From Candidatus Ozemibacter sibiricus (lineage in GTDB: Bacteria > Muiribacteriota > Ozemobacteria > Ozemobacterales > Ozemobacteraceae): a stretch of 64,000 nucleotides of DNA. The position numbers and the translations under genes were made by a program. The stretch covers positions 1 to 64,000 of the forward strand of contig QOQW01000001.1 in the NCBI GenBank assembly GCA_003327425.1, given 5' to 3'. Positions 1 to 8,198 of this stretch are shown piece after piece; position 1 is the first letter of the stretch, and every line of letters begins with the position of its first letter. Under the pieces are notes generated by a model. The model worked only from the letters and a program-made list of their open reading frames with translations, had not been told where the DNA came from and ran no database searches.

Positions 1-92
1 ACCCGATCCCATTCCGAACTCGGAAGTTAAGCCCGGACACGCCGATGATACTGCATGGGCAGCTGTGTGGGAAAGTAGGTCGCCGCCAAGAT
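1..92 (+). rRNA. rrf: 5S ribosomal RNA, 3' portion (5' end outside window)
   Basis: The first ~92 bases carry the conserved 5S core: CCGAACTCGGAAGTTAAGC in loop B/helix III, then GCCGATGATACTGC and GTGGGAAAGTAGGTCGCCGCC near the 3' end. About 25 bases of the 5' strand lie before the window, so the molecule is partial only because of the cut. 23S and 16S genes would be expected upstream. A strong hairpin follows within five bases. The exact 3' end is inferred from pairing in other 5S RNAs. Confidence 0.93.
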
Positions 93-96
93 CATG

Positions 97-124
97 AACC
101 CCCCAGGACCAATCCTGGGGGGTT
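97..124 (+). terminator. Hairpin after 5S rRNA (no T-tract)
   Basis: A perfect 12-bp stem (AACCCCCCAGGA with its complement) closes a CCAA tetraloop directly behind the 5S gene. Its position argues for transcription termination or 3' processing. It is followed by CGCTCG, not a T-run, so it is not a textbook intrinsic terminator. The same lack of a T-run is seen at other hairpins in the window. Confidence 0.65.
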
Positions 125-314
125 CGCTCGTACGGTGGATTTCTGGGCAGATGGTCGGCACCCTGGCTTCAGTGCCCACCTTATGAAAGATTGAAAAGAC
201 CCCTGCCAGCATTCATGAAAATTCCAACGAGGTTGGGCCGGCGTTGTCACCTTGTACTTTCTGTCGCGATGTGGTGGGCGATGAGCGCCGTCGCAGCCAC
301 CCTAGGATCAGCGC

Positions 315-1754
315 GTGAACGGAACGGTTGAGCTGCGCGTCCTGGACGGGGAACGGCGAGGGCAGGTGCTGTCCTTCGCCTCTCCGGCGGTTGTCTTGTT
401 CGGCAGGGTTCCCGATGCCACTCTGTGCATCGTGGAAGATCCGTTCGTTTCCCGGCATCATTTCCTGCTGGAGATTTCCCCTCCCTTTTGTCGGCTGACC
501 GACCTGGGGAGTCGCAACGGGGTCTTCGTCAATGACACGCTCTACGGCGGCCGGGCGAGTGGTGCCCGCAAGAACGCCTGGCCTCTGCCGCCGTCTTCGG
601 TGTTTTTGGGCGATGGCGATCAGATCGTAGTCGGAAAAAATCGTTTGCAGGTCTTCATCGCAGCGGCGTCGACTCCAGGTTTCCAGCCGTTGCGGCGTAT
701 CCGAGAGGCCTTGCGCCGCGGGCCGTCCGGTCTGGCGGTGGCCACGCCCCGCATGGGCGAGCTGGGCGCCGGAGCGCAGGTGGGCCGCTACCAGGTCGAG
801 GAGGTCATCGGGTACGGTTGGATGGGCGCGACCTACCGGGCCACCGATGGCGTGACCGGTGGCCGAGTCGTCCTCAAGACGCTCGTGCCCAACATCGTGT
901 TCGATGAAGGTGCGGCGGCGCGATTTCTGGCTCTCGCCCAGCCGCTGACAGGGCTGGTTCACCCCCGGATCGTACGCCAGCTCGATGTATGGCGCTCGGG
1001 CAACATCTTCCTGGCGGCGCAGGAATATCATGAAGGGGTGAATCTGAAAGAATTTCTTGCGCAGCGCGGAGGACGCCTGGCTCTGGAAGAGGCCTTGCCC
1101 TTGATGAACGACATCCTGGACGCTCTGGTCTGGGCCGAAGCCGAGGGGTGCCTCAAGGCGCAAGGGACGGCGGTGGGCGAGTCTGCCAGTCGCGAGCGTC
1201 TCTGGCACCGGAACCTGAAGCCCCAGAATATCCTGGTGAGCGGGGAAGGGGGCGCCCGGCGAGCCTTGATCGTTGACCTGGGGCTGTTCAGCGGGCTCGA
1301 ACGGGCGGGGCTCATCCAGATGATTCTGGCGGGATTATATGCCGAGGCCGCTCCATATTGGCCCCGCGAGCGCGTCACCTTCTATGGGCAGACCATCGGG
1401 CCGTCGGAAGTCTTCTCGGTGGCCGCGCTGCTCTATGAATGCCTGACGGGGGCCCGGCCCCGCGAAGGCTTTGCTGCCTGGCCGGCCGAGGCGCGCCAAG
1501 CCGGTCGTCCGATCGGGCTGGCCGAGGTGATGCGGGTGATGGCCGAGCACCCTCCTGTTCCGATTCGGGAGCGTCGCCCGGATCTCCCCCCTGTCGTAGC
1601 GGAAGTTTTCGATCGAGCGCTGGCCGAACCGATGGTCATGCGGGGGCAGGAAGACCCGGCCGAGGTTCTGGCACGGGCGCGCTTCCCCGATCTGGCGGCC
1701 TTGCGGCGCGCGTGGCAAAGCGCCTGCGCCGCGGCCGGATGGCCGATCCGCTGA
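315..1754 (+). CDS. FHA domain - degenerate Ser/Thr kinase (pseudokinase-like) protein
   Basis: 479 aa from a GTG start. Residues ~5-105 form an FHA phosphothreonine-binding domain (GRVPDATL, SRHH, GSRNGVFVN). Residues ~155-460 form a Hanks-type kinase fold. The glycine loop reads GYGWMG and the ATP lysine is kept (K188). The catalytic HRD is HRN (N300, followed by LKPQN) and the DFG motif is DLG (D321). Loss of the catalytic Asp suggests a pseudokinase or very weak kinase, while the metal-binding Asp and the Asn of KPQN remain. No membrane segment is seen, so it is probably cytosolic. A full kinase fusion begins 166 bases downstream on the same strand, making it a plausible phospho-dependent partner of that enzyme. 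The partnership is inference; the fold assignment is firm. Confidence 0.85.
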   Translation: MNGTVELRVLDGERRGQVLSFASPAVVLFGRVPDATLCIVEDPFVSRHHFLLEISPPFCRLTDLGSRNGVFVNDTLYGGRASGARKNAWPLPPSSVFLGDGDQIVVGKNRLQVFIAAASTPGFQPLRRIREALRRGPSGLAVATPRMGELGAGAQVGRYQVEEVIGYGWMGATYRATDGVTGGRVVLKTLVPNIVFDEGAAARFLALAQPLTGLVHPRIVRQLDVWRSGNIFLAAQEYHEGVNLKEFLAQRGGRLALEEALPLMNDILDALVWAEAEGCLKAQGTAVGESASRERLWHRNLKPQNILVSGEGGARRALIVDLGLFSGLERAGLIQMILAGLYAEAAPYWPRERVTFYGQTIGPSEVFSVAALLYECLTGARPREGFAAWPAEARQAGRPIGLAEVMRVMAEHPPVPIRERRPDLPPVVAEVFDRALAEPMVMRGQEDPAEVLARARFPDLAALRRAWQSACAAAGWPIR

Positions 1755-1871
1755 CCCGGCCTATTCCGAACACGAAGCCGCGCGAGTGGGAAGGAGCGCG
1801 TCCGCGGCGGGTGGCCCTCGAGATCGCCAGTCCAGGGCCGCGGGGAGGGTGTGCTATCATGAGGCGCAGCG

Positions 1872-1889
1872 AGGGAGCCCCCGCTCCCT
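1872..1889 (+). other. Small GC hairpin between the two kinase genes
   Basis: AGGGAGC and GCTCCCT pair around a CCCC loop, 31 bases before the next start codon. There is no T-tract. It may attenuate or stabilise mRNA between the FHA-pseudokinase and the kinase fusion, or be chance in GC-rich DNA. Confidence 0.3.
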
Positions 1890-1920
1890 GAACGAACGGG
1901 CGAGGACGGACGAGCGGTCG

Positions 1921-4900
1921 ATGTTTCCCAACGGGGCGCTCATCAATGGGCGATACCGCCTTTTGATCAAACTCGGCGAAGGCGGGATGGGAGCGGTCTT
2001 CAAAGCCTACGAAGCCGAGATGTCGCGGGTGGTCGCGCTGAAGTTCCTGCATCCGGATGTCGCCCGCGATCCGGTGGGGGCTGGCCGGTTCCGGCAGGAA
2101 GGCGAGATCCTCGCGACCATCCGGCATCCGCGGATCGTCGAGATCTACTGCCTGGAAACCGAAGAGAAGACCGGGCTGCCGTTCATGGTCATGGAGTTTT
2201 TTCCGGGGCGGAGCCTGATGGATTTCCAGAAGCGGCTGGCCCAGGATCCGCTGCGGGTGATCCGGTTGTTCATCGATCTTCTGGATGGCGTGCAGGCGTT
2301 CCATGCCCGGCAGATCGTCCATCGCGATCTGAAGCCGGCCAATCTGCTGCTCGATCCCCGGGGCGCGCTGAAGATCGTCGATTTCGGCATCGCCAAAGGG
2401 GCGCGCCAGCAGACCCAGCCAGGGCTGGCCCTGGGAACGCCCTGGTACATGTCGCCCGAGCAGTGCGAAGGAAAGCCGGACATCACCCCCAAATCCGACA
2501 TCTATTCCCTCGGGGTGGTGCTGTGGGAAGTGCTGACCGGCGCGCCGCCTTTCAAGGTGCCGACCGAAGCGTCAGATCCGATGCTGGCGGCCATCATCCA
2601 GCATCTGACCGCGCCGCCTCCGCTCGAGGAGCTGGAGCGCAGCCCCTTTGGCGTCTGGTTCACCGATCTGCTGCGCGCCATGCTCGAAAAGGACCCGAAG
2701 CGGCGGCCGGAGATTCCCGCCATCGTCGAGGCCTTGCAGACCATCAAAAGCCGGCTGCTGGCGCGTTCCGATGCGATCGAATGGCGCTTCCCGGTGCATC
2801 GGCTCCTGCAGGCCGGACCGTTCGGCGGGGTCCATGAAGGCAGGGATGCCCGCACCGAGGCGCCGGTCTTGATCCGGGTGCTGGTGGCTTCTCCCGCCTG
2901 TCACCGAGCCGAGGAGGGGCCGTCGGGCTCGCGACCGGACTCGCCTCGGCCGGCCCCCGGCCGCGAAGCTGATAGTGGCCAGGCATCGGCCATCGAGCGG
3001 CGCCTGCAGCGTCTGGCCGAGGTCAAGCATCCGGTGCTGTGCCCGGTCATTCAGTACGGGTATGACCAGGAAAAGCAGCGGTTCTTCCTGATCCAGGAGG
3101 CGCCGGGCGGCGATTCCCTGAGGGCTCGCCGGGAAGCCCTGGGCCAGGATCGCCAGGCCGCCGCGACCTTCCTGTTGCGGCTGCTCGAAGGTCTGGAGCC
3201 TCTGCATCGGCTGGGCGAGCCGCATGGCAACATCCATCCCGATTTCCTGGGGATCGACCAGCAGGGAAATCCGCGGCTCAGCGGCTTCCCCATCACGGCG
3301 CGAACCACCCGGACCAGGGCGGAGTCGGGGGAGGCCGGTCGCTACCTGGCCCCCGAGCAATGGGGGCCCGAGCCGGCGACGCCGGCGGCCGACATCTATT
3401 CGGCAGGGCTGGTCTTCTGGGAAGCGCTCTTCGGCAAGCTCCCGGCGAGTGTTCCGGACCAATCCCCGGTCGCGCCGGTCGCGGTGGCCGCGGCCTCGAC
3501 GCTGGCGGAGACGTTGTCCCTCCAGCCGTTGTCGCCGCAGGATCCGTTGTTCCCGTTCCTGGACTCGCTCCTGGCCATGCTCCGACCGGACCCGCGCCAG
3601 CGGCCTTCGTTGGGCGATCTGCTCCGTGGCCTGCGAGACGTGGTGGCGGCCTTCGATCGCGCCGTGGTCCAGGGGGGAAGGGGCGTGGTCCGGCGCCAGT
3701 GCCTGATTCTGACCCGAGATGCGGCCGTGGCCACGCTGATCGAGCTGACCCTGAAGGAGTATGGGTTCCAAGCGCGACGGGCGCGCAGCTACGCTGACAT
3801 GACCCGCTTGTCGGGCCAGGTTCCGACGGTGGCCTGGTTCATCGATCTGGATGGCTACCTCAAAAGCGTGGCCGACATCACGGCGCTGGCCTTGAAAGCG
3901 GCGCCAGAAGCGAAGATGGTCTTCCTGGCGACGGCCTTCACCCGGGAGCTGGCCGAGGAATGCCTCGACCAGCGGGCGGTCGGGCTCCTGGTCAAGCCGT
4001 TGGTCATCCCTCGCCTGGTGCAGACCCTGAACGCGCTGTGCGAGGAGCCCGAACTCGTCGAGCGCGATGGGCTGTCGGCGCTCCGTCCTGACCTGGCGGG
4101 CGATGAGGCAGTGAGCCGCGCCGCCGTGGGGCAGGGGGGCAGCCCTTTGCAGATCCTTTTTTTCGAATGCGGGGTGTGCGGGGAACGATTCGGCAGCCCG
4201 CAGTTCAAACCGGGCGCGTTCGAGGTCCAAGGCACCGAGACCGATTTCTGCCCGATCTGTCCGGCCGGGGTGGTGCCTGAGCTCTATGCGATCGTCGTGT
4301 GTCCGTCGTGTCTGTATGCGAATTTCGCGGGCCGGTTCTCGCGGGTGGAGGCGGCGGCCGAGGCGCTGGCGAGCTTTCTGGCGCCGCCGGCCAGCGAACG
4401 ACGGAGCAAAGTGGCTCTCGATCTCGACTTCGGTGGCGAACGTGGACTGGTCGAGGGGTGCCGCAGCTACGAGCTGGCCGCCCTGACCGTCGAAGAGCTG
4501 GCTCCCCTGGAATACGACCGGCAGGCGAGCGGCATCTTCCTGAAAGGAGCCTGGCTCTGCCGGCGTCTTGGCAAACCCTTGATGGAAACAGAATTCTTGA
4601 GTCGGTCGCTGGAATGCCTGGTGCGGCTCTACCACCCGTACCTGCTCTTGAGCAGCCGCTTCCCGGGGTGGGAGGCGGTGCAGGAGCGGCTGAAACCAGG
4701 CCAGAAGCCTCTTTCCGAGCGAGCCGTGGTGGTCAACGGGTTTCTCGCGGCCGAGCTGTCGGCCCGGCTCGGGCTGGCCGAGCAAGCGGAATTCTACTTC
4801 GAGCAGGTGTTCGGGCTGCCGTTCCTGTCACGGTATCCCCTGTTGTCACGGCATATCCATGCCGCCTACCGGACCTTTAAATTCAGGACGGACCAGCCCC

Positions 4901-4926
4901 CGGACCGGACCTCACCGGGGGCTTGA
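1921..4926 (+). CDS. Ser/Thr kinase - pseudokinase - receiver-like - DUF2225 fusion
   Basis: About 1001 aa. The frame is open further upstream, but the ATG at 1921 is chosen because the kinase homology begins right after it (GRYRLL, then GEGGMG at 19-24). Kinase 1 looks active: K41, HRD (D136) followed by LKPAN, DFG (D154), and a TPWYMSPE activation segment. Residues ~290-560 are a second kinase fold lacking catalysis, with HGNIHPD in place of HRDLKPxN and SGF in place of DFG. Residues ~594-715 resemble a response-regulator receiver with a candidate phospho-Asp in FIDLDG and the conserved Lys in LVKPL, but the N-terminal acidic pair is incomplete. The C-terminal ~255 residues match DUF2225: paired Cys motifs (CGVCGERFG, CPIC, CPSCLYANF) then helical repeats. 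It is probably a cytosolic signal integrator. Domain boundaries are approximate. Confidence 0.88.
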   Translation: MFPNGALINGRYRLLIKLGEGGMGAVFKAYEAEMSRVVALKFLHPDVARDPVGAGRFRQEGEILATIRHPRIVEIYCLETEEKTGLPFMVMEFFPGRSLMDFQKRLAQDPLRVIRLFIDLLDGVQAFHARQIVHRDLKPANLLLDPRGALKIVDFGIAKGARQQTQPGLALGTPWYMSPEQCEGKPDITPKSDIYSLGVVLWEVLTGAPPFKVPTEASDPMLAAIIQHLTAPPPLEELERSPFGVWFTDLLRAMLEKDPKRRPEIPAIVEALQTIKSRLLARSDAIEWRFPVHRLLQAGPFGGVHEGRDARTEAPVLIRVLVASPACHRAEEGPSGSRPDSPRPAPGREADSGQASAIERRLQRLAEVKHPVLCPVIQYGYDQEKQRFFLIQEAPGGDSLRARREALGQDRQAAATFLLRLLEGLEPLHRLGEPHGNIHPDFLGIDQQGNPRLSGFPITARTTRTRAESGEAGRYLAPEQWGPEPATPAADIYSAGLVFWEALFGKLPASVPDQSPVAPVAVAAASTLAETLSLQPLSPQDPLFPFLDSLLAMLRPDPRQRPSLGDLLRGLRDVVAAFDRAVVQGGRGVVRRQCLILTRDAAVATLIELTLKEYGFQARRARSYADMTRLSGQVPTVAWFIDLDGYLKSVADITALALKAAPEAKMVFLATAFTRELAEECLDQRAVGLLVKPLVIPRLVQTLNALCEEPELVERDGLSALRPDLAGDEAVSRAAVGQGGSPLQILFFECGVCGERFGSPQFKPGAFEVQGTETDFCPICPAGVVPELYAIVVCPSCLYANFAGRFSRVEAAAEALASFLAPPASERRSKVALDLDFGGERGLVEGCRSYELAALTVEELAPLEYDRQASGIFLKGAWLCRRLGKPLMETEFLSRSLECLVRLYHPYLLLSSRFPGWEAVQERLKPGQKPLSERAVVVNGFLAAELSARLGLAEQAEFYFEQVFGLPFLSRYPLLSRHIHAAYRTFKFRTDQPPDRTSPGA

Positions 4927-4958
4927 CCCACAGGTCGTCAGAATGGGCAGGGGGCGAC

Positions 4959-5201
4959 TCAGGCCTTGTCCTCGAGCTTCTTGGGATGGCAGAGGGCGGT
5001 GGGTTCGACCGCTACACGACCGCACGCCGAGCAGAAATGCTCGACCTTCTCGATCATCGGCTTGCAGAGGTGGCGTTCCTCGCCGGCCTTGGCCCCGCAG
5101 TATTCGCAGGCGAAGACCTTCTTGGCCGGGGTCGGATCGCACAGATGACCAGGATCGGCGGCGACCGCGCCGCAGGTCTTGCAGGTACGCAGGTGGGACA
5201 T
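4959..5201 (-). CDS. Small triple zinc-ribbon-like protein
   Basis: 80 aa on the minus strand. The ATG at 5201 is preferred over an upstream in-frame start because GGAGA lies about six bases before it. The protein is three near-identical units, each CxxCG followed ~9 residues later by HLCDP, HLCKP or ALCHP. Twelve or more possible metal ligands (Cys/His) fill the chain, so each unit probably binds one zinc or the units pair to share metals. No catalytic motif is visible. It stands alone, convergent with the kinase fusion and with its own promoter. Its function is unknown; a zinc-stabilised binding module is the simplest reading. Confidence 0.75.
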   Translation of the reverse strand: MSHLRTCKTCGAVAADPGHLCDPTPAKKVFACEYCGAKAGEERHLCKPMIEKVEHFCSACGRVAVEPTALCHPKKLEDKA

Positions 5202-5247
5202 AGGTTTCTCCGAGATCACCGGCGACGCCGGAAGTTAGTCTAATCTA

Positions 5248-5276
5248 ACAATAGTCGTCGGCCGGGGGTCTGGCAA
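5248..5276 (-). promoter_or_regulatory. Sigma70-like promoter for the zinc-ribbon mini-protein
   Basis: On the minus strand TTGCCA (5276-5271), 17-bp spacer, TATTGT (5253-5248). It lies about 47 bases upstream of the ATG at 5201, giving a ~40-base leader with a GGAGA ribosome site. Confidence 0.55.
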
Positions 5277-5426
5277 GGAAATTTCCCGTGGCGAGTGCGC
5301 AATGTTTATACATTTTTTCTGAGGGGCTAAAGAAGGCTGCCCGGGGCTGCCGATACATTTAAGGGGGCATGGTCGGTTTCGAACCGGGCCCCGCATGGAG
5401 GCAACTGCCACTCAAGGAGGAGTGTC

Positions 5427-6536
5427 ATGGCCCATCGTGTCGGCGTTCATTCCGAAATGTTCTTCCAGGCCCGCCGGACGGAGCTGGTGGTGGAGGCGTT
5501 CACTGGCCGCGGGCGAAAGCCCCCGACAGGGAAGACCGACATCGAGCAGGATCTGCTCGACCTGTCCCCGCTGGCCACCCTGGGCACCGCTCTCGACCGG
5601 TTCCGGCGCGAGAGTCCCGACGGCGCCCGGTTGCAGATCACCTACACGGTGACCGAGGTGGCCAATGGCCTGAAAATCGGCAACCCTCGGCTCGAGCGCG
5701 ATCTCGATTTCCTGCTGCGGCTGATTGCGCGCGATGACGAGGAGCTGGCGCGTCTCCGGGCGCAGTTTCGAGAACTGCTGGATCTCGCCTCGGCAGGAGC
5801 GACGGGGGCGTTCGCCTCTGCCGCGGGAGGGGGCGAGGGCAGTCGCGTGCGAGCGGCCTCGGCGGAGGGTGTCGGTGCGGCCGCCGAATCCGGCGAGGCC
5901 GATCGGCCGGCGCTGGCCTGGACGGCCGATATGGAGATCCTCAGGGAGCTCAGCATTTCGCTGGAGAAGGTCCAATCGCGGCTCGAGATCCGGTCGGCGC
6001 AGGTGAAGAAGATCGATCCGCTGGTGCTCGATCTGGACGGCAACGGCTATGATCTCACCGAGGCCGGCGAAGGGGCCAGCTTCGACATCGATGCCGACGG
6101 CCGGCTCGATCGGACAGCCTGGGTCAAAGGCGGCGATGCCTTGCTCGTCCTCGATCGCAACGGCAACGGCCGGATCGACGATGGCCGGGAACTGTTCGGC
6201 GACCAGAACGGAGCGGCCAACGGATTCCTCGAGCTGGCGACATTCGATCGCACCAAGGATGGCCGGATCGACCAGCGCGATCCGGTCTTCAAGGCGCTCC
6301 AGCTCTATCGTGACCTCAATGGCGACGGGGCCATCCAGGCCAGGGAGCTGGCCAGCCTGCCCGAGCTGGGCATCGCGTCGCTCGATCTGCGGTTCATCCG
6401 CCAGTTGTCCGAGATCCGAGGGAACACCCTGATCCTGGAGGCCAGCTTCACCCGCACCGACGGGACGTCAGGCAAGATCGGCGATTTCCAGTTCGGCTAT
6501 CGCCCGGGAGCCGGAGCTCCTATTCCCAAGGGATGA
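5427..6536 (+). CDS. EF-hand-like calcium-binding repeat protein
   Basis: 369 aa with an excellent ribosome site (AAGGAGG ending 7 bases before the ATG). Residues 1-125 are helical and unrecognised; 125-170 is an Ala/Gly-rich linker. From ~205 onward there are at least five calcium-loop motifs: DLDGNG, DIDADG, DRNGNG, DRTKDG and DLNGDG, with the block DGRELFGD. This module is known from large secreted haemolysin-type and adhesin-like proteins, where it binds Ca2+. No signal peptide is visible, so export would need another route, or the protein is internal. No obvious operon partner; the next gene starts 109 bases later. Confidence 0.72.
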   Translation: MAHRVGVHSEMFFQARRTELVVEAFTGRGRKPPTGKTDIEQDLLDLSPLATLGTALDRFRRESPDGARLQITYTVTEVANGLKIGNPRLERDLDFLLRLIARDDEELARLRAQFRELLDLASAGATGAFASAAGGGEGSRVRAASAEGVGAAAESGEADRPALAWTADMEILRELSISLEKVQSRLEIRSAQVKKIDPLVLDLDGNGYDLTEAGEGASFDIDADGRLDRTAWVKGGDALLVLDRNGNGRIDDGRELFGDQNGAANGFLELATFDRTKDGRIDQRDPVFKALQLYRDLNGDGAIQARELASLPELGIASLDLRFIRQLSEIRGNTLILEASFTRTDGTSGKIGDFQFGYRPGAGAPIPKG

Positions 6537-6644
6537 CCCTGAGCTGGTGGGGGCCATCGGGCAGGTGAGGCTGGTTCTGGAAGGTTGGTACTGGCAGCGC
6601 AGGCGCCATCCTGGTAGAATCGTCGACCGAAAGGATTCGGCACG

Positions 6645-7826
6645 ATGATTCCTGCCTGGAAACGCATCCTCCTGGGCCTGGTGGCCCTGGGCGCGGCGGC
6701 GGCCATCTGGCTTCCCCTCTGCCACAAGGTCTTCGACGACCCGCCGGAAGCCTTCCACGCCGCGACGGGGATTCCCCCCAAAGCGCGCTTGCTGCTCAAC
6801 CAGCATCTCCACCTCTGGACCGACCCCGAGAGCGGGGCCCGCGAGATGGAGAAGATGCGGGTGCGCAACGCCGAGTGGGATTTCATGGCCCGTTGTTTCT
6901 TCGTCTGGGCGCTTGGCAACATCGCGCTGCGCGACCCCGCGCTGAAAGGCACCGTGCTGCCCATCATGGATCGGATCATTGATGAGACGATCCGGCTCGA
7001 GCAGGAGAATGGCCTGTACTTCTTCCTCATGCCTTACGCCCAGGCCATGCCGTTCAAACTGCAGCCTGCCCGCAGCCAGTTCCTCGATGGGGAAATCGCT
7101 CTCATGCTGGGAATTCGCCGGGTGGTCGAGGAGAAAGAGGCCTATCGGCCGTTGCTGGCCGAGCGGGTGCGGTGGATGGTCGAGCGCATGGAACAGAGCC
7201 CGGTGCTGTCGGCCGAGAGCTATCCCGATGAATGCTGGCTCTTCTGCAATACCGTGGCGCTGGCCGCCATTCGGATCAGTGATTTCCTCGACGGCAACGA
7301 TCATGGAGAGTTCTTTCGGCGTTGGGTGGCGGCGGCCCGGGCCAAGTTGATCGAGCCCAAGACCGGGATGCTGGTCTCGGCCTACAATGTGGCCGGCGAT
7401 ACGGTCATGGAAGGCCCGGAGGGGTCGTCGATCTGGATGGCCGCGCATTGCCTGGCGCTGATCGATGAGCCATTCGCCCGCGAACAGTACGAGAAGGCGG
7501 TGCAGCACCTCGGCCGGACCATCGTAGGATTCGGCTACAGCCGCGAGTGGCCGGAGCTTTGCCCCGGCCATAGCGATGTCGATTCGGGGATGATCCTGCC
7601 GCTGCTCGAGGTGTCGACCGGAGCGAGCGGGCTGGCCTTCGTCGGGGCGGCGACCTTCGGCGATCTGCCGACCCTGGCGCGGTTGCATCGTTCCCTCAAT
7701 CTTGGCGGATTCGGCAGGCAAGAGGGAGATCGGCTCAAGTACTGCGCCAGCAATCAGGTGGGCGATGCGGTGCTGCTCTATTCGATGGTGCTGGGGCCCG
7801 TCTGGCAGAAAGTGGCGGGGAAGTGA
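6645..7826 (+). CDS. Membrane-anchored helical protein, possibly linalool dehydratase/isomerase-like
   Basis: 393 aa. One N-terminal membrane segment (~8-24) anchors the chain; the rest is predicted alpha-helical and Trp/Tyr-rich. Motifs such as SYPDECWLFCNT, GSSIWMAAH, GFGYSREWPE and DVDSG are evenly spaced, as in (alpha/alpha)6-barrel enzymes. I recall this pattern from proteins annotated with the linalool dehydratase/isomerase domain, but cannot confirm it. A two-TM protein starts four bases after the stop, so the two are probably co-translated and may form a membrane complex. The substrate is unknown. Confidence 0.45.
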   Translation: MIPAWKRILLGLVALGAAAAIWLPLCHKVFDDPPEAFHAATGIPPKARLLLNQHLHLWTDPESGAREMEKMRVRNAEWDFMARCFFVWALGNIALRDPALKGTVLPIMDRIIDETIRLEQENGLYFFLMPYAQAMPFKLQPARSQFLDGEIALMLGIRRVVEEKEAYRPLLAERVRWMVERMEQSPVLSAESYPDECWLFCNTVALAAIRISDFLDGNDHGEFFRRWVAAARAKLIEPKTGMLVSAYNVAGDTVMEGPEGSSIWMAAHCLALIDEPFAREQYEKAVQHLGRTIVGFGYSREWPELCPGHSDVDSGMILPLLEVSTGASGLAFVGAATFGDLPTLARLHRSLNLGGFGRQEGDRLKYCASNQVGDAVLLYSMVLGPVWQKVAGK

Positions 7827-7830
7827 AAAG

Positions 7831-8163
7831 ATGGAGATGAGCCTGTGGCAAAGGATCTGGCGGGCGCCGACCTTCAGTCCGCTCGGGTTTCTGGTGCGCA
7901 GCCTGCTTTTGGTGGGCTTTTTCGTGATCTGTGACAGCCTGGGCTGGCGGGAATACACAACCATTCTGAGCGGAACCAGTCCCACCGGCGCCCCGCTCGA
8001 TACCACGATGAGCCTGATTGGCTGCACCTACTTCGTGGCCTATGCGCTGGTGGTGGTGGTCGCTCCCGTGCTGCTGATCGCGGCGGTTTTGCTGCGTCTC
8101 ATGCTCGGCGCGACCGGTACGGCCGAGGCCGATCTGCCAGCCGATCCGCTGGAAGAGGACTGA
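7831..8163 (+). CDS. Small two-TM membrane protein
   Basis: 110 aa. The ATG lies four bases after the preceding stop. It has two hydrophobic stretches (residues ~22-38 and ~66-92) separated by a Thr/Ser-rich loop, with an acidic C-terminal tail ending EED. No family recognised. Tight coupling to the helical membrane-anchored protein suggests an accessory or anchoring subunit. Confidence 0.6.
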   Translation: MEMSLWQRIWRAPTFSPLGFLVRSLLLVGFFVICDSLGWREYTTILSGTSPTGAPLDTTMSLIGCTYFVAYALVVVVAPVLLIAAVLLRLMLGATGTAEADLPADPLEED

Positions 8164-8198
8164 CGCCGCTCCTTTCCCAGGCGATGTTGCGGCTCCGC

